Origin: Psychromicrobium xiongbiense
Lineage (GTDB): Bacteria; Actinomycetota; Actinomycetes; Actinomycetales; Micrococcaceae
DNA: 64,000 nucleotides
Direction: 5' to 3'
Assembly: GCF_030271165.1 (NCBI RefSeq)
Contig: NZ_JASSZH010000030.1
Location: forward strand, 22,993 to 86,992
Under the pieces are notes generated by a model. It made no database searches. It was not told the DNA's origin and saw only the letters and a list, made by a program, of their open reading frames with translations. Shown one piece after another: positions 26,136-34,039 of the stretch. The first letter of the stretch is position 1. Each line of letters begins with the position of its first letter. The translations under genes were made by a program, and so were the position numbers.

Positions 26136-27185
26136 TCAGTAGGTGAGCGCCCCGGTCAGAGCCGTAAGAGGGTCGGCCTCCGCGTAGAGCACCGCCGTGA
26201 TCGCCGTGAGCAGCGGAAGGGTTTCCGCGCCCAGGCCGAGTTGACGGATCAGGCCCTGGGACAGCCTGCACGCATCCAGACCTTCCACGGTGAGCCCGGC
26301 CGCAGCCATGGCCTCCCGTGCTTCCGGGACGCTCTCTCCGGCACCCAGCCGGGAACCGAAGACCTTGTTGCGGCCGGAGAGCCCGGTCACTTCCAGGTCA
26401 CCGACGCCGGCAAGGCCGTAAGCTGTCGCCTCCCGGCCGCCCATGGCCACCGAGAGGACTGACATCTCGCGGACCGCCTGTGCGAAGAAGGCGGACTTGA
26501 GATTGTGCCAGGGCTCGCCGGTGCGCTCGTGGAGTCCATCCGCAAAACCGAGCGCGATGGCGTAGACGTTCTTCAGGGGTGCGGCGATCTCCAGCCCGGT
26601 CTCGTCGTCAGAGCGCTGAATCCGATAGTCCGCGGTGGCCAGCAGGGCGGCTGCCTGGTCCAGGGCGGCGGCATCGTCCGAGGCGTACAGCGTCGCGGTG
26701 AACCGTCCCGCGGCCACCTCGTTGGCCTTGCAGGGTCCCCCGATGGACACCAGGGTCCGGCCCGGTTCGCCCAGCGCCTCCCGTGCAGCCTCGGGCATGA
26801 GCCCGATGCTGCCGTCGGGGCGGGTGTGGAAACCCTTGCTGGTGAGCATGAGCAGCTTCCCACCCCCGGGTGAGGAATCGAGGGACGAGGAAGCGAGGGA
26901 CGGCGCTGCCAGCCGGGCGACGTCGTACACCCCCACCGAGGCGACCGAGATGATCACCGCATCTGCGCCATCGAGCGCTTCCGCCAGGGCTGCCGAGCGA
27001 TAAAGCTTCAGGCCTTCGGGGGCGGGGACGTTTGTCCCGGGATGCGGCAGCCCGGCCTCGAGTGCATCGATCCGGAAATCATCCAGATGGGTTCCCCAGA
27101 GCCTGGTCTCGTGTCCGTTGGCGCGCAGGGGAGTGGCCAGGGCGGAGCCCATGGCGCCGGCGCCGAGAATGGTGACAGTGCTCAT
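26136..27185 (-). CDS. GpsA-like NAD(P)-dependent polyol-phosphate dehydrogenase
   Basis: A 349-residue protein with the glycerol-3-phosphate dehydrogenase fold. The dinucleotide site is ILGAGAMGSALA at the N-terminus. The catalytic lysine lies in APLKNVYAIALG, and SIGGPCKANEVAAGR corresponds to the GpsA GPSFA region. GpsA itself makes glycerol 3-phosphate for lipids, but this copy sits in a catabolic operon between a polyol kinase and a zinc dehydrogenase. It more likely oxidises a phosphorylated polyol such as erythritol phosphate. The ATG at 27185 overlaps the upstream stop by one base. Confidence 0.85.
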   Translation of the reverse strand: MSTVTILGAGAMGSALATPLRANGHETRLWGTHLDDFRIDALEAGLPHPGTNVPAPEGLKLYRSAALAEALDGADAVIISVASVGVYDVARLAAPSLASSSLDSSPGGGKLLMLTSKGFHTRPDGSIGLMPEAAREALGEPGRTLVSIGGPCKANEVAAGRFTATLYASDDAAALDQAAALLATADYRIQRSDDETGLEIAAPLKNVYAIALGFADGLHERTGEPWHNLKSAFFAQAVREMSVLSVAMGGREATAYGLAGVGDLEVTGLSGRNKVFGSRLGAGESVPEAREAMAAAGLTVEGLDACRLSQGLIRQLGLGAETLPLLTAITAVLYAEADPLTALTGALTY

Positions 27186-28219
27186 CACGGCACCAACGCA
27201 TATTTGCTGCCACGGCCGGCGGCCATGTCTTCGAGGCTGTCCACCAGAGCCTCCAGAGGCCGGGTTTCGCTGATCAGGGACATTCCGTCCACCTTTCCGG
27301 AGGCCAGCAGATCCACTGCGGTCTTCACGTATTTGGGGGCGTGATGGAACACGCCCTTGAGGGTGTATTCCTGGTAATGCATGGCGGAGGAGTCCACGGA
27401 GAAGGGAGCGCCCTTCGGAGTTCCACCGAACAGCACGGCGGTGCCGCCGGGGCGAAGCGCGCGGACGGCCTGCTCCCAGACCACGGGCAGGCCCACGGCT
27501 TCGATGCTGACATCGGCACCGCGTCCACCGGGGGTGAGTTCACGGATGGCGGCATCGACCTGCGCGGCGTCCAATCCGCTGATATCCACGCTTTGCTCGG
27601 CGCCGGCCAGAAGGGCCTCGCTCAGACGGAAGGCCGACTGATCCACGCTGATCACATGAGCGCCACGGAGGGTGGCGAGGCGGACGAACATGAGGCCGAT
27701 CGGACCCGCGCCGTGAACGACCACGGTGTCACCGAGTCCGATGCCGCTCTCATCCATCCCGTGCACCACGGTGGCGAGGGGCTCCAGCGGCGCAGCGGCC
27801 TCGAAAGCCAGCGTGTCCGGGATGCGGTAGGTGTTCCGCTCCACGAGGGCTCGGGGGATGACGATCTCCTCGGCAAAGGCGCCGTTGAGGAACTGAAGGT
27901 TCTCGCAGAGGCTCTCCCGGTTGATGGTGCAGGCCCAGCAGTGGCCACACGGGGCCGTGTTGGCGGCCACGACGCGCATGCCGACCTCGAACTCCGTGAC
28001 GCCTTCGCCCACCTCTGAGACGATGCCGGCGAACTCGTGCCCGAAGCGGGCCGGGAGCACGGGGAAGAGCTTGGGGTGCCCGCGTCGGTAGGACTTCAGG
28101 TCGGTGCCACAGGTGGCGGCAGCCTTGACCGTGACCGCGATTTCACCGGGACCCGGCGCAACGCGGTCGACTTCTTCGATGGCCAAATGGCCCGGCCCGC
28201 GGAATATGGCGGCTCTCAT
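27185..28219 (-). CDS. Zinc-dependent alcohol/polyol dehydrogenase (MDR family)
   Basis: A 344-residue medium-chain dehydrogenase. Catalytic zinc ligands are in CGTDLKSY and GHEFAG. The structural zinc cluster is CGHCWACTINRESLC. The cofactor site is GAGPIGLMFVRLA. It likely oxidises a polyol or sugar to a ketose with NAD(P). It is the first structural gene after the DeoR regulator (33-base gap), followed with overlap by the GpsA-like gene. That order suggests a broad polyol pathway, but two alternative oxidation steps (before and after phosphorylation) are both encoded here. Confidence 0.88.
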   Translation of the reverse strand: MRAAIFRGPGHLAIEEVDRVAPGPGEIAVTVKAAATCGTDLKSYRRGHPKLFPVLPARFGHEFAGIVSEVGEGVTEFEVGMRVVAANTAPCGHCWACTINRESLCENLQFLNGAFAEEIVIPRALVERNTYRIPDTLAFEAAAPLEPLATVVHGMDESGIGLGDTVVVHGAGPIGLMFVRLATLRGAHVISVDQSAFRLSEALLAGAEQSVDISGLDAAQVDAAIRELTPGGRGADVSIEAVGLPVVWEQAVRALRPGGTAVLFGGTPKGAPFSVDSSAMHYQEYTLKGVFHHAPKYVKTAVDLLASGKVDGMSLISETRPLEALVDSLEDMAAGRGSKYALVP

Positions 28220-28252
28220 GATGCCTCTCTAGGACTCAGCCGCTGCGTGGAG

Positions 28253-29044
28253 TTACTCTTGCAGCGGCGCGACGATAACGTGTTCCGCAGAATCTTCGAG
28301 CTGGGTCAGATGCCGGGCGCTGATCCCGGAGTCCACGATCACCACATCGAATTCGTCCAGTCCGGCCTGCCGGTGCATGGCCCGTCGGGTGAACTTCGAG
28401 TGGTCGATCAGGAGCGCCGAGCGTTCAGCCTGTTGCATCATGGCCCGCTTGGTCAGAAGTGGTCCCTGGTTGGGCTGGTAGACCGAGTCGTGCCATACCG
28501 ATGCCACGGAGACGAAGGCGACGTCCATCCGTACGGATTTGACCGCCTCAATCGCCATGGCGCCGTTGAAGGACTGATATTCCGGTTCGAAGATGCCCCC
28601 GATGGCGATCAGCCGGAGCCCGTCGATCGCCACCACATGGTCCACCGCTCGATGGAAGTTTGTCACCACGGTCAGTCCGGAACCAGGCTCCAGGCCGTCC
28701 ACTACTGCCAGACCGGTGGTGCTGTCATCGATGCCGATGACAGACGCTCCGCCGGTCGATTCAAGCCATTCCAGTGCCGCTGCGGCGATGGCGCGTTTCT
28801 CGTCGATCATGTGATGTTCACGGAACGCAACGTTACGTTCGATCTCTTCGAGCGGTGTCGCCTTGGCGCCTGAGCGGACTTTGGAGAGCAATCCTCGGTC
28901 ATGAAGATCATCAAGGTCACGATGAATGGTCATCGGCGTAACCCCGAAGTGCCCTGCGAGTTCGTCGATCCGGACGAACCCGCGTTCCAGGACAAGATCT
29001 GCAATCTCCGACCGGCGTGTGGCGCCGGTAGAGTACTTGGCCAC
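28253..29044 (-). CDS. DeoR family transcriptional regulator
   Basis: A 263-residue repressor. The N-terminal winged helix is VRIDELAGHFGVTPMTIHRDLDDL. The C-terminal effector domain is of the DeoRC sugar-phosphate type (GASVIGIDDSTTG, then LIDHSKF). It starts at ATG 29044 and heads the operon with polyol dehydrogenase, GpsA-like enzyme, kinase and RpiB-like isomerase. Its likely operators are the inverted repeats in the 283-base divergent region up to the aldolase/SDR gene. A phosphorylated sugar intermediate is the expected inducer. Confidence 0.9.
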   Translation of the reverse strand: MAKYSTGATRRSEIADLVLERGFVRIDELAGHFGVTPMTIHRDLDDLHDRGLLSKVRSGAKATPLEEIERNVAFREHHMIDEKRAIAAAALEWLESTGGASVIGIDDSTTGLAVVDGLEPGSGLTVVTNFHRAVDHVVAIDGLRLIAIGGIFEPEYQSFNGAMAIEAVKSVRMDVAFVSVASVWHDSVYQPNQGPLLTKRAMMQQAERSALLIDHSKFTRRAMHRQAGLDEFDVVIVDSGISARHLTQLEDSAEHVIVAPLQE

Positions 29045-29327
29045 TTCTGCCCCCTTTGGTTCTGAGGTGACTCCACCATAACATCAAGAAATGTTAAAAG
29101 TCACCTGTTGACATGTGATTTGCTCTCAAATATCGTGTTTATAACGTTATTGGAGGGCTTTCGGCCCAACTGTGGACGCAGTTGTCGCAGTTGATGTTGA
29201 TGCAGTCAGCGTTGGTGAGCCCGGCTGCACCTGCGCCCCTCTTAACCATCATCTTCCCTGATCCGGCGTCCGGATCACCGGGTTCAACGCTCGTTATCCC
29301 TGCCCCCTGTGAGAAAGGTCCTTCCGG
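29045..29327. promoter_or_regulatory. Divergent promoter region with inverted repeats
   Basis: A 283-base gap between the DeoR operon and the aldolase/SDR gene. TAACAT-caagaa-ATGTTA (29079-29096) is a 6-base-arm inverted repeat and ATAACGTTAT (29141-29150) is a perfect palindrome. Between them a plus-strand promoter reads TTGACA (29108-29113), 17 bases, TATCGT (29131-29136). The flanking repeats are well placed for a repressor controlling both directions. The remaining 29150-29327 stretch is leader with no gene that I can support. Confidence 0.6.
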
Positions 29328-31334
29328 ATGAATGCCCACTTCACCACGGATTTTGCATCCCTGAGTCCTCTGGAGCAATGCGTCCAGGTGTCCCGAGCCC
29401 TGGGTGCGGACCCATCACTCGTGCTCCACGGCGGCGGCAACACCTCGGTGAAGGACACGGTGACGGATGTGACCGGGCAGCTGGTCGACGTCGTGCACGT
29501 CAAGGGCAGCGGCTGGGATCTGGCCACCATCGAGACCGCCGGTTTCGCGCCGCTGCGGCGTGGGCGTCTGCTGGAACTGTCCACGCTGGACAGCTTGGAT
29601 GACACCACCATGGTCAACGAGCTGCGCCAGGCCTCGCTGAGCGCGGCCGCCCCCACCGCCTCGATCGAGGCCATTCTGCACGCGCTGATCCCCTTCCGTA
29701 CCGTGCTGCACACCCATGCGGATGCCATTGTGGCGCTGGGCGATCAGCCGGATGCCCACGCTGCCGTGCGGGCCGCGCTGGGGGAGAACCTTCTGGTGAT
29801 CGACTACGTCAAACCGGGCTTCGACCTGGCGCGGACGGTGGCGCGCAGCTGGGAGTCCGTGGCGGATCCGGGGTCGCTGGCGGGCATCGTCCTGCTCAAG
29901 CACGGCCTCTTCACCTTCTCCGATGACGCCCAGGAGGCCTACACCAGGCACCTGGAGCTGGTGGAGAAAGCGCGCGATGCCGTGCAGGCAGCCGCGCCCG
30001 AAACGACTGGAGTGCCCGAAACGACCCCGGACACGGCGCCCGACGCCACCCCGGTAGCTGACCCGCTGGCTCATGCCACGCTCCGCGCCGCCGTGAGCCG
30101 GGCCGCCGCCCGGCCCATGATCCTTCAGCGCCGCAACAGCGAAGCGGTCCGTGCCCTGCGGAACCACCCCGGATATCCCGGCATCGCGCTCCGTGGCACC
30201 ATCACACCCGAGCACGTGATCCGGACCAAGCGCCTGCCCAGCGTGGACGGGGACATTGAGGCGTATACGGCAGAGTACCTGGACTATGTGCGCCGTAACG
30301 AGGAGGCGCTCGGGGAGACGGTCATCCCACTGGACCCGGCCCCGCGGGTCATTCTGGCCTCTGACGCCGGACTGGCCTCCGATGCTGGACTGGTTACGGC
30401 CGGGGAAACGGTGAAAGCGGCCAGCATTGCTGCAGACATCTACGAACACACCGCAGAGGTGATTCTCTGGGCCGAGGCCGGCAGTGGCTACCAGCCGATC
30501 GACGAGGCTGAGGCCTTCTCCATCGAATACTGGGAGCTCGAGCAGGCGAAACTCCGCAAGGCCTCCAGCGAACCGCCCTTCACCGGTGAGGTGGCCCTGG
30601 TCACCGGCGCTGCCTCCGGCATCGGCAAGGCCTGCGCCCTGCAGCTGATGGAGCTCGGTGCCGCCGTGATCGCGCTGGACCGCTCGCCCGCCGTCCGGGA
30701 GGTCTCCAGCGACCCCCGATGGCTCGGAGTGGTCTGTGACGTCACCGACCCGCAGAGCGTGGTCCAGGCGGTGGAGGAAGGTGTGCTCCACTTCGGTGGT
30801 CTGGACCTTCTGGTACCCGCGGCCGGCGTGTTTGCGGCGAGCGCGCCGATCACCGGCCTGGACCGGGGCGCCTGGGATGTGAGCATGGCGGTGAACGTGG
30901 ATGGCCTGTTCACCCTGTTCCAGACCGCTCATCGCTTCCTGGCACTCGCTCCCCGCGGTGGCCGTGTGGTGCTGATCGCTTCGAAAAACGTGCCCGCACC
31001 AGGTCCCGGAGCGGCCGCCTACTCGGCCTCCAAGGCAGCGGCGACGCAGCTGGCCCGGGTCGCGGCACTGGAATGGGCACCGGACTCGATCACCGTGAAT
31101 ATGGTCAATCCCGATGCCGTCTTCGACACGGGCCTCTGGACGCCGGAGTTGTTGGCAGAACGTGCCGCGAAGTATGGCCTGAGCATCGACGACTACAAGC
31201 GTCGCAACCTGCTGCGCACGGAGGTGACCAGCCGTCAGGTGGCTGCCGTGGTATCCGATCTGTGCCGTGCCCAGTATTCAGCCACTACCGGGGCTCAGAT
31301 CCCGGTGGATGGCGGCAGCGACCGGATCGTCTGA
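29328..31334 (+). CDS. Bifunctional class II aldolase / short-chain dehydrogenase
   Basis: A 668-residue fusion. Residues about 1-340 are a class II (RhaD/FucA-like) zinc aldolase, with HGGGNTSVKD and the metal-binding HTHADAI. Residues about 420-668 are a short-chain dehydrogenase with VALVTGAASGIGKA and the catalytic YSASKAA. The same architecture is used for rhamnulose-1-phosphate cleavage plus lactaldehyde oxidation. Here no rhamnose isomerase or kinase is adjacent, so another ketose 1-phosphate is possible. An Ala/Thr/Pro-rich linker with a repeated PETTxxxPETTPD-like run is at about residues 223-245. It is divergent from the DeoR-led polyol operon. Confidence 0.88.
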   Translation: MNAHFTTDFASLSPLEQCVQVSRALGADPSLVLHGGGNTSVKDTVTDVTGQLVDVVHVKGSGWDLATIETAGFAPLRRGRLLELSTLDSLDDTTMVNELRQASLSAAAPTASIEAILHALIPFRTVLHTHADAIVALGDQPDAHAAVRAALGENLLVIDYVKPGFDLARTVARSWESVADPGSLAGIVLLKHGLFTFSDDAQEAYTRHLELVEKARDAVQAAAPETTGVPETTPDTAPDATPVADPLAHATLRAAVSRAAARPMILQRRNSEAVRALRNHPGYPGIALRGTITPEHVIRTKRLPSVDGDIEAYTAEYLDYVRRNEEALGETVIPLDPAPRVILASDAGLASDAGLVTAGETVKAASIAADIYEHTAEVILWAEAGSGYQPIDEAEAFSIEYWELEQAKLRKASSEPPFTGEVALVTGAASGIGKACALQLMELGAAVIALDRSPAVREVSSDPRWLGVVCDVTDPQSVVQAVEEGVLHFGGLDLLVPAAGVFAASAPITGLDRGAWDVSMAVNVDGLFTLFQTAHRFLALAPRGGRVVLIASKNVPAPGPGAAAYSASKAAATQLARVAALEWAPDSITVNMVNPDAVFDTGLWTPELLAERAAKYGLSIDDYKRRNLLRTEVTSRQVAAVVSDLCRAQYSATTGAQIPVDGGSDRIV

Positions 31335-31337
31335 GCC

Positions 31338-31376
31338 TCGGTGTGGTCCGCCTCAGCCCGGTGCGGACCACACCGA
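31338..31376. terminator. Hairpin between convergent genes
   Basis: A 14-base stem, CGGTGTGGTCCGC pairing with GCGGACCACACCG plus one flanking pair, around an 11-base loop. It fills the gap between the convergent aldolase/SDR and SDR genes and should terminate both. Confidence 0.7.
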
Positions 31377-32120
31377 TCAGACGATGGTGAAACCGCCGTC
31401 GATCATCACATTTTCGCCGGTGATCATGGCTGCCGCATCGGTGCACAGGAACGCAATGAGCGCGGCCACCTCTTCCGAGGTGGCGAAGCGGCCCACCGGG
31501 ATGGCGCTCCGGGCCTGCTCGCCCCGCTCTCCGGCCCAGACCTCGCGGCCCAGCGGCGTTTCCACGATGGTGGGTGAGACCGCATTGACCGTCACACCCC
31601 GGCGCGCCCACTCCATCGCCAGGACCCGGGTGAAGCCCAGAATCCCGGCCTTGCTGGCGCTGTAGGCCGCGTGCTGTTCCAGACCGACCACGGCGGCCTG
31701 GGAGGCGATGCTGACAATCCGCCCGTAGCCGGCCTCCAGCATGGCCCGGCCGGCTGCCTGCGCCATGTAGAAGCTCCCGGACAGGTTGACGTCGAGGGTC
31801 AGCTGCCAACGGGAGGCCGGGACGTCCGTCGCCGGGTCGATGAGCCCGATGCCGGCCGAGTTCACCAGGATCTGCGGCGTTCCGACCTCCTCCACCACCC
31901 GGGAGACGACCTCGCCGGCAGCCTGGGGATCGGTCAGATCCCTGGCCAGTCCCAGGTGGCCGGTGCCCGGGAGCACCGCCATCCGGGCCGGTACCTCCTG
32001 ATTCAGGTCCACGCCCACCACGGTGGCTCCGCGCTCCGCGAAGTACTGTGCCACCGAGGCGCCGATTCCGCTGGCGGCGCCGGTGACGATGGCGACCTTC
32101 CCGTTCAGGTCAACGTCCAT
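31377..32120 (-). CDS. SDR family oxidoreductase
   Basis: A 247-residue short-chain dehydrogenase. It has the cofactor motif VTGAASGIGASV, NSAG, catalytic YSASKAG and a C-terminal MIDGGFTIV. It likely interconverts a sugar or polyol hydroxyl and keto group with NAD(P). It is the distal gene of the long polyol operon, 117 bases after the preceding dehydrogenase, with a hairpin in that gap that may lower its expression. The start is ATG 32120 with AAAGGAAAAGAAC upstream. Confidence 0.9.
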   Translation of the reverse strand: MDVDLNGKVAIVTGAASGIGASVAQYFAERGATVVGVDLNQEVPARMAVLPGTGHLGLARDLTDPQAAGEVVSRVVEEVGTPQILVNSAGIGLIDPATDVPASRWQLTLDVNLSGSFYMAQAAGRAMLEAGYGRIVSIASQAAVVGLEQHAAYSASKAGILGFTRVLAMEWARRGVTVNAVSPTIVETPLGREVWAGERGEQARSAIPVGRFATSEEVAALIAFLCTDAAAMITGENVMIDGGFTIV

Positions 32121-32160
32121 GTTCTTTTCCTTTCTTCTTAAGCCTGTTAAACCTGTGGGC

Positions 32161-32216
32161 GTCTTAAACCAACAGTCTTAAACCAACGGGGCGGTGGCAC
32201 TCGTACCACCGCCCCG
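32161..32216. repeat. Tandem 13-mer followed by a hairpin, within the polyol operon
   Basis: GTCTTAAACCAAC occurs twice in tandem (32161-32173 and 32175-32187). It is followed by a stem CGGGGCGGTGG/CCACCGCCCCG (32187-32197 and 32206-32216). Transcription runs on the minus strand, so the hairpin follows the zinc dehydrogenase stop and the T-rich complement of the tandem repeat comes after it. This fits an internal terminator or attenuator before the last SDR gene. Confidence 0.55.
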
Positions 32217-32237
32217 CGACTTCACCCTGCGCGAGCC

Positions 32238-33269
32238 TCAGGGCTCCACGGTCACCAGTACTTTGACCTGTTCAGGATCGTCCGATGCCTGGAAGGCCAG
32301 GGCGGCATCGGCGAGGCTGAACGTCCCGGTGACCAGTTCCTCGAAGGGGAAGGGCTTGGTGCTCAGTAGCTCGATCGAGGCCAGAACATCGCTGCGCACA
32401 AACATGAGGTTCCCCAGGATCTGCAGTTCCCGGTCCTGGACCAGGTCCAGATCGACGACCGTCCGCCCGGCAGGAACACCAATGGTCATCAGGCTGCCGC
32501 CTTTGCTGAGCACCTCAATGGCCAGGTGCACGGTCGACTCGCGGGAGACACAGTCGAACACCACATGTGCGTCGCCGCCGAGAGCGGCGCGGGCCTGCTG
32601 CGCTGCGTCATCGGCCGTGGGGTCGAAGGCACCGCACGCACCGAGACGTACCGCGCGCTCCCGCTTGGACTCCAACAGATCGGCGACGACGACGCGCTCC
32701 GCACCGGCGTGCAGCGCGGCGATCATCGTGAACAGGCCGATCGGTCCGGCCCCGATCACCACGACGCGCCTGCCCCGGAGGTCACCGGCTCGCCGGACGG
32801 CGTGCATCGGCGTCGAGAAGGGCTCGATCAGCGCCGCCCACTGGTCCTCCAGATCGTCCGGCAACGGCACCACACGGTCCGCGGCGATCGTGAAGACGTC
32901 CGCCATGCCGCCGGGGGTCTGGCAGCCGAAGACTTCCAGGGTGGAACAGATGTTGTATCTGCCCTCCTGACACTGTTCACAGTGGCCGCAGGGGAGATTG
33001 GGTTCCACAACGATGCGCTGGCCCAGCAGAGAGGAATCCACCTCCGGTCCCACCGCCTCGATCACGCCCACCACTTCGTGGCCCGGCCGGAACGGCAGGC
33101 TCATGAACGGGTGCCGACCATGAGCGGCATGCATATCCGAACCGCAGATGCCCACCACGGTGCTGCGGACCAGCACCTCTCCTTCGCCCGCCACGGGGCG
33201 CTCCACCTGCTCGATGACGACGTCGTCGGCCGCATTGACCACCACCCGCCGCACTGTTTCCGTTGACAT
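32238..33269 (-). CDS. Zinc-dependent polyol dehydrogenase (MDR family)
   Basis: A 343-residue dehydrogenase. Catalytic zinc motifs are CGSDMHAAHG and GHEVVG, structural zinc CGHCEQCQEGRYNIC, and cofactor site GAGPIGLFTMIAA. The Asp in VVVADLL at the end of the second strand favours NAD over NADP. The ATG at 33269 is chosen, two bases from the upstream SDR stop codon; an in-frame ATG at 33293 overlaps the SDR coding end. It is part of the polyol operon, substrate unknown. Confidence 0.88.
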   Translation of the reverse strand: MSTETVRRVVVNAADDVVIEQVERPVAGEGEVLVRSTVVGICGSDMHAAHGRHPFMSLPFRPGHEVVGVIEAVGPEVDSSLLGQRIVVEPNLPCGHCEQCQEGRYNICSTLEVFGCQTPGGMADVFTIAADRVVPLPDDLEDQWAALIEPFSTPMHAVRRAGDLRGRRVVVIGAGPIGLFTMIAALHAGAERVVVADLLESKRERAVRLGACGAFDPTADDAAQQARAALGGDAHVVFDCVSRESTVHLAIEVLSKGGSLMTIGVPAGRTVVDLDLVQDRELQILGNLMFVRSDVLASIELLSTKPFPFEELVTGTFSLADAALAFQASDDPEQVKVLVTVEP

Positions 33270-33270
33270 C

Positions 33271-34029
33271 TCAGACCGCCGTGTATCCGCCATCGGCTAC
33301 CAGGACCGAGCCGGTGATGAAGGAGGCACCGTCGCCGGCCAGGAACACAACCGAGGGTGCGATCTCCTCCGGCAGAGCGAAGCGCTGCAACGGGGCGTCC
33401 TCGATCCAGTAGCGCTGGAACTCCGGCCGGTCCACGGGCGCCATCTCCGTTTTGACGTAGCCGGGCGCGACGGCGTTGACCCGGATGTTGTACGGTGCCC
33501 ATTCCACAGCCAGTGACTTGGTGAGGTGGTGCACAGCCGCCTTGGAGGCGTTGTAGGCGGGCTGCCACTGCGGCCGGTTGACGATCAGCGCGGACATGCT
33601 GCCGATGTTCACGATGGAACCGGAGCCGTTCTCCCGCATATGAGCGCCGACGGCGATGCTCGCCTTCCAGAGTGCCCGCACGTTGAGGTCAAAGACATTG
33701 GCCCATTCGTCATCGGTAACCTCGAAGGAGGGCCGGTGGTAGCAGGTGCCCGCGTTGTTGACCAGGATGTCGATGCGGCCCAGGCCATCGATGGCCTCCA
33801 GGGTCATCCGCTCCACCTGGGCGTCATCGGTGATGTCCGCCGTGATCGCCACGAAGTCGTAACCGGCCTCCTGGGCCTCGGCGAGCACACTGGCGTTGCG
33901 TTCGGCGCTGCGGCCCGCGATGGCCACACGGGCTCCCGCTTCCGCCAGACCAAAGGCGAAGGCCTTACCGAGGCCCTGATTGCCACCGGTGACGAGGGCC
34001 GTCTTGCCGGCCAGGGAAAAGATGGACAT
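33271..34029 (-). CDS. SDR family oxidoreductase (gluconate/polyol dehydrogenase type)
   Basis: A 252-residue short-chain dehydrogenase beginning MSIFSLAGKTALVTGGNQGLG. The catalytic residues lie in YNASKAAVHH, and the C-terminus VADGGYTAV is typical. The ATG at 34029 is preferred, with AGGAA upstream; the longer reading to 34083 runs into the preceding gene. Similarity is to D-arabinitol, sorbitol and gluconate dehydrogenases. It is flanked by two zinc dehydrogenases, so the operon can oxidise several polyols or both ends of a pathway. Confidence 0.88.
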   Translation of the reverse strand: MSIFSLAGKTALVTGGNQGLGKAFAFGLAEAGARVAIAGRSAERNASVLAEAQEAGYDFVAITADITDDAQVERMTLEAIDGLGRIDILVNNAGTCYHRPSFEVTDDEWANVFDLNVRALWKASIAVGAHMRENGSGSIVNIGSMSALIVNRPQWQPAYNASKAAVHHLTKSLAVEWAPYNIRVNAVAPGYVKTEMAPVDRPEFQRYWIEDAPLQRFALPEEIAPSVVFLAGDGASFITGSVLVADGGYTAV

Positions 34030-34039
34030 GGGGTTCCTG

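Noticed and set aside
26136..27185. Housekeeping gpsA for phospholipid synthesis
   Set aside because: The gene overlaps a zinc dehydrogenase and precedes a polyol kinase under a DeoR regulator. Family fold is GpsA-like, but the context does not support the biosynthetic role.
29415..30932. Long open frame antisense to the aldolase/SDR gene
   Set aside because: Low-complexity translation rich in Gly, His, Gln and Arg, no start context, and fully overlapping a gene with catalytic motifs in the other strand.
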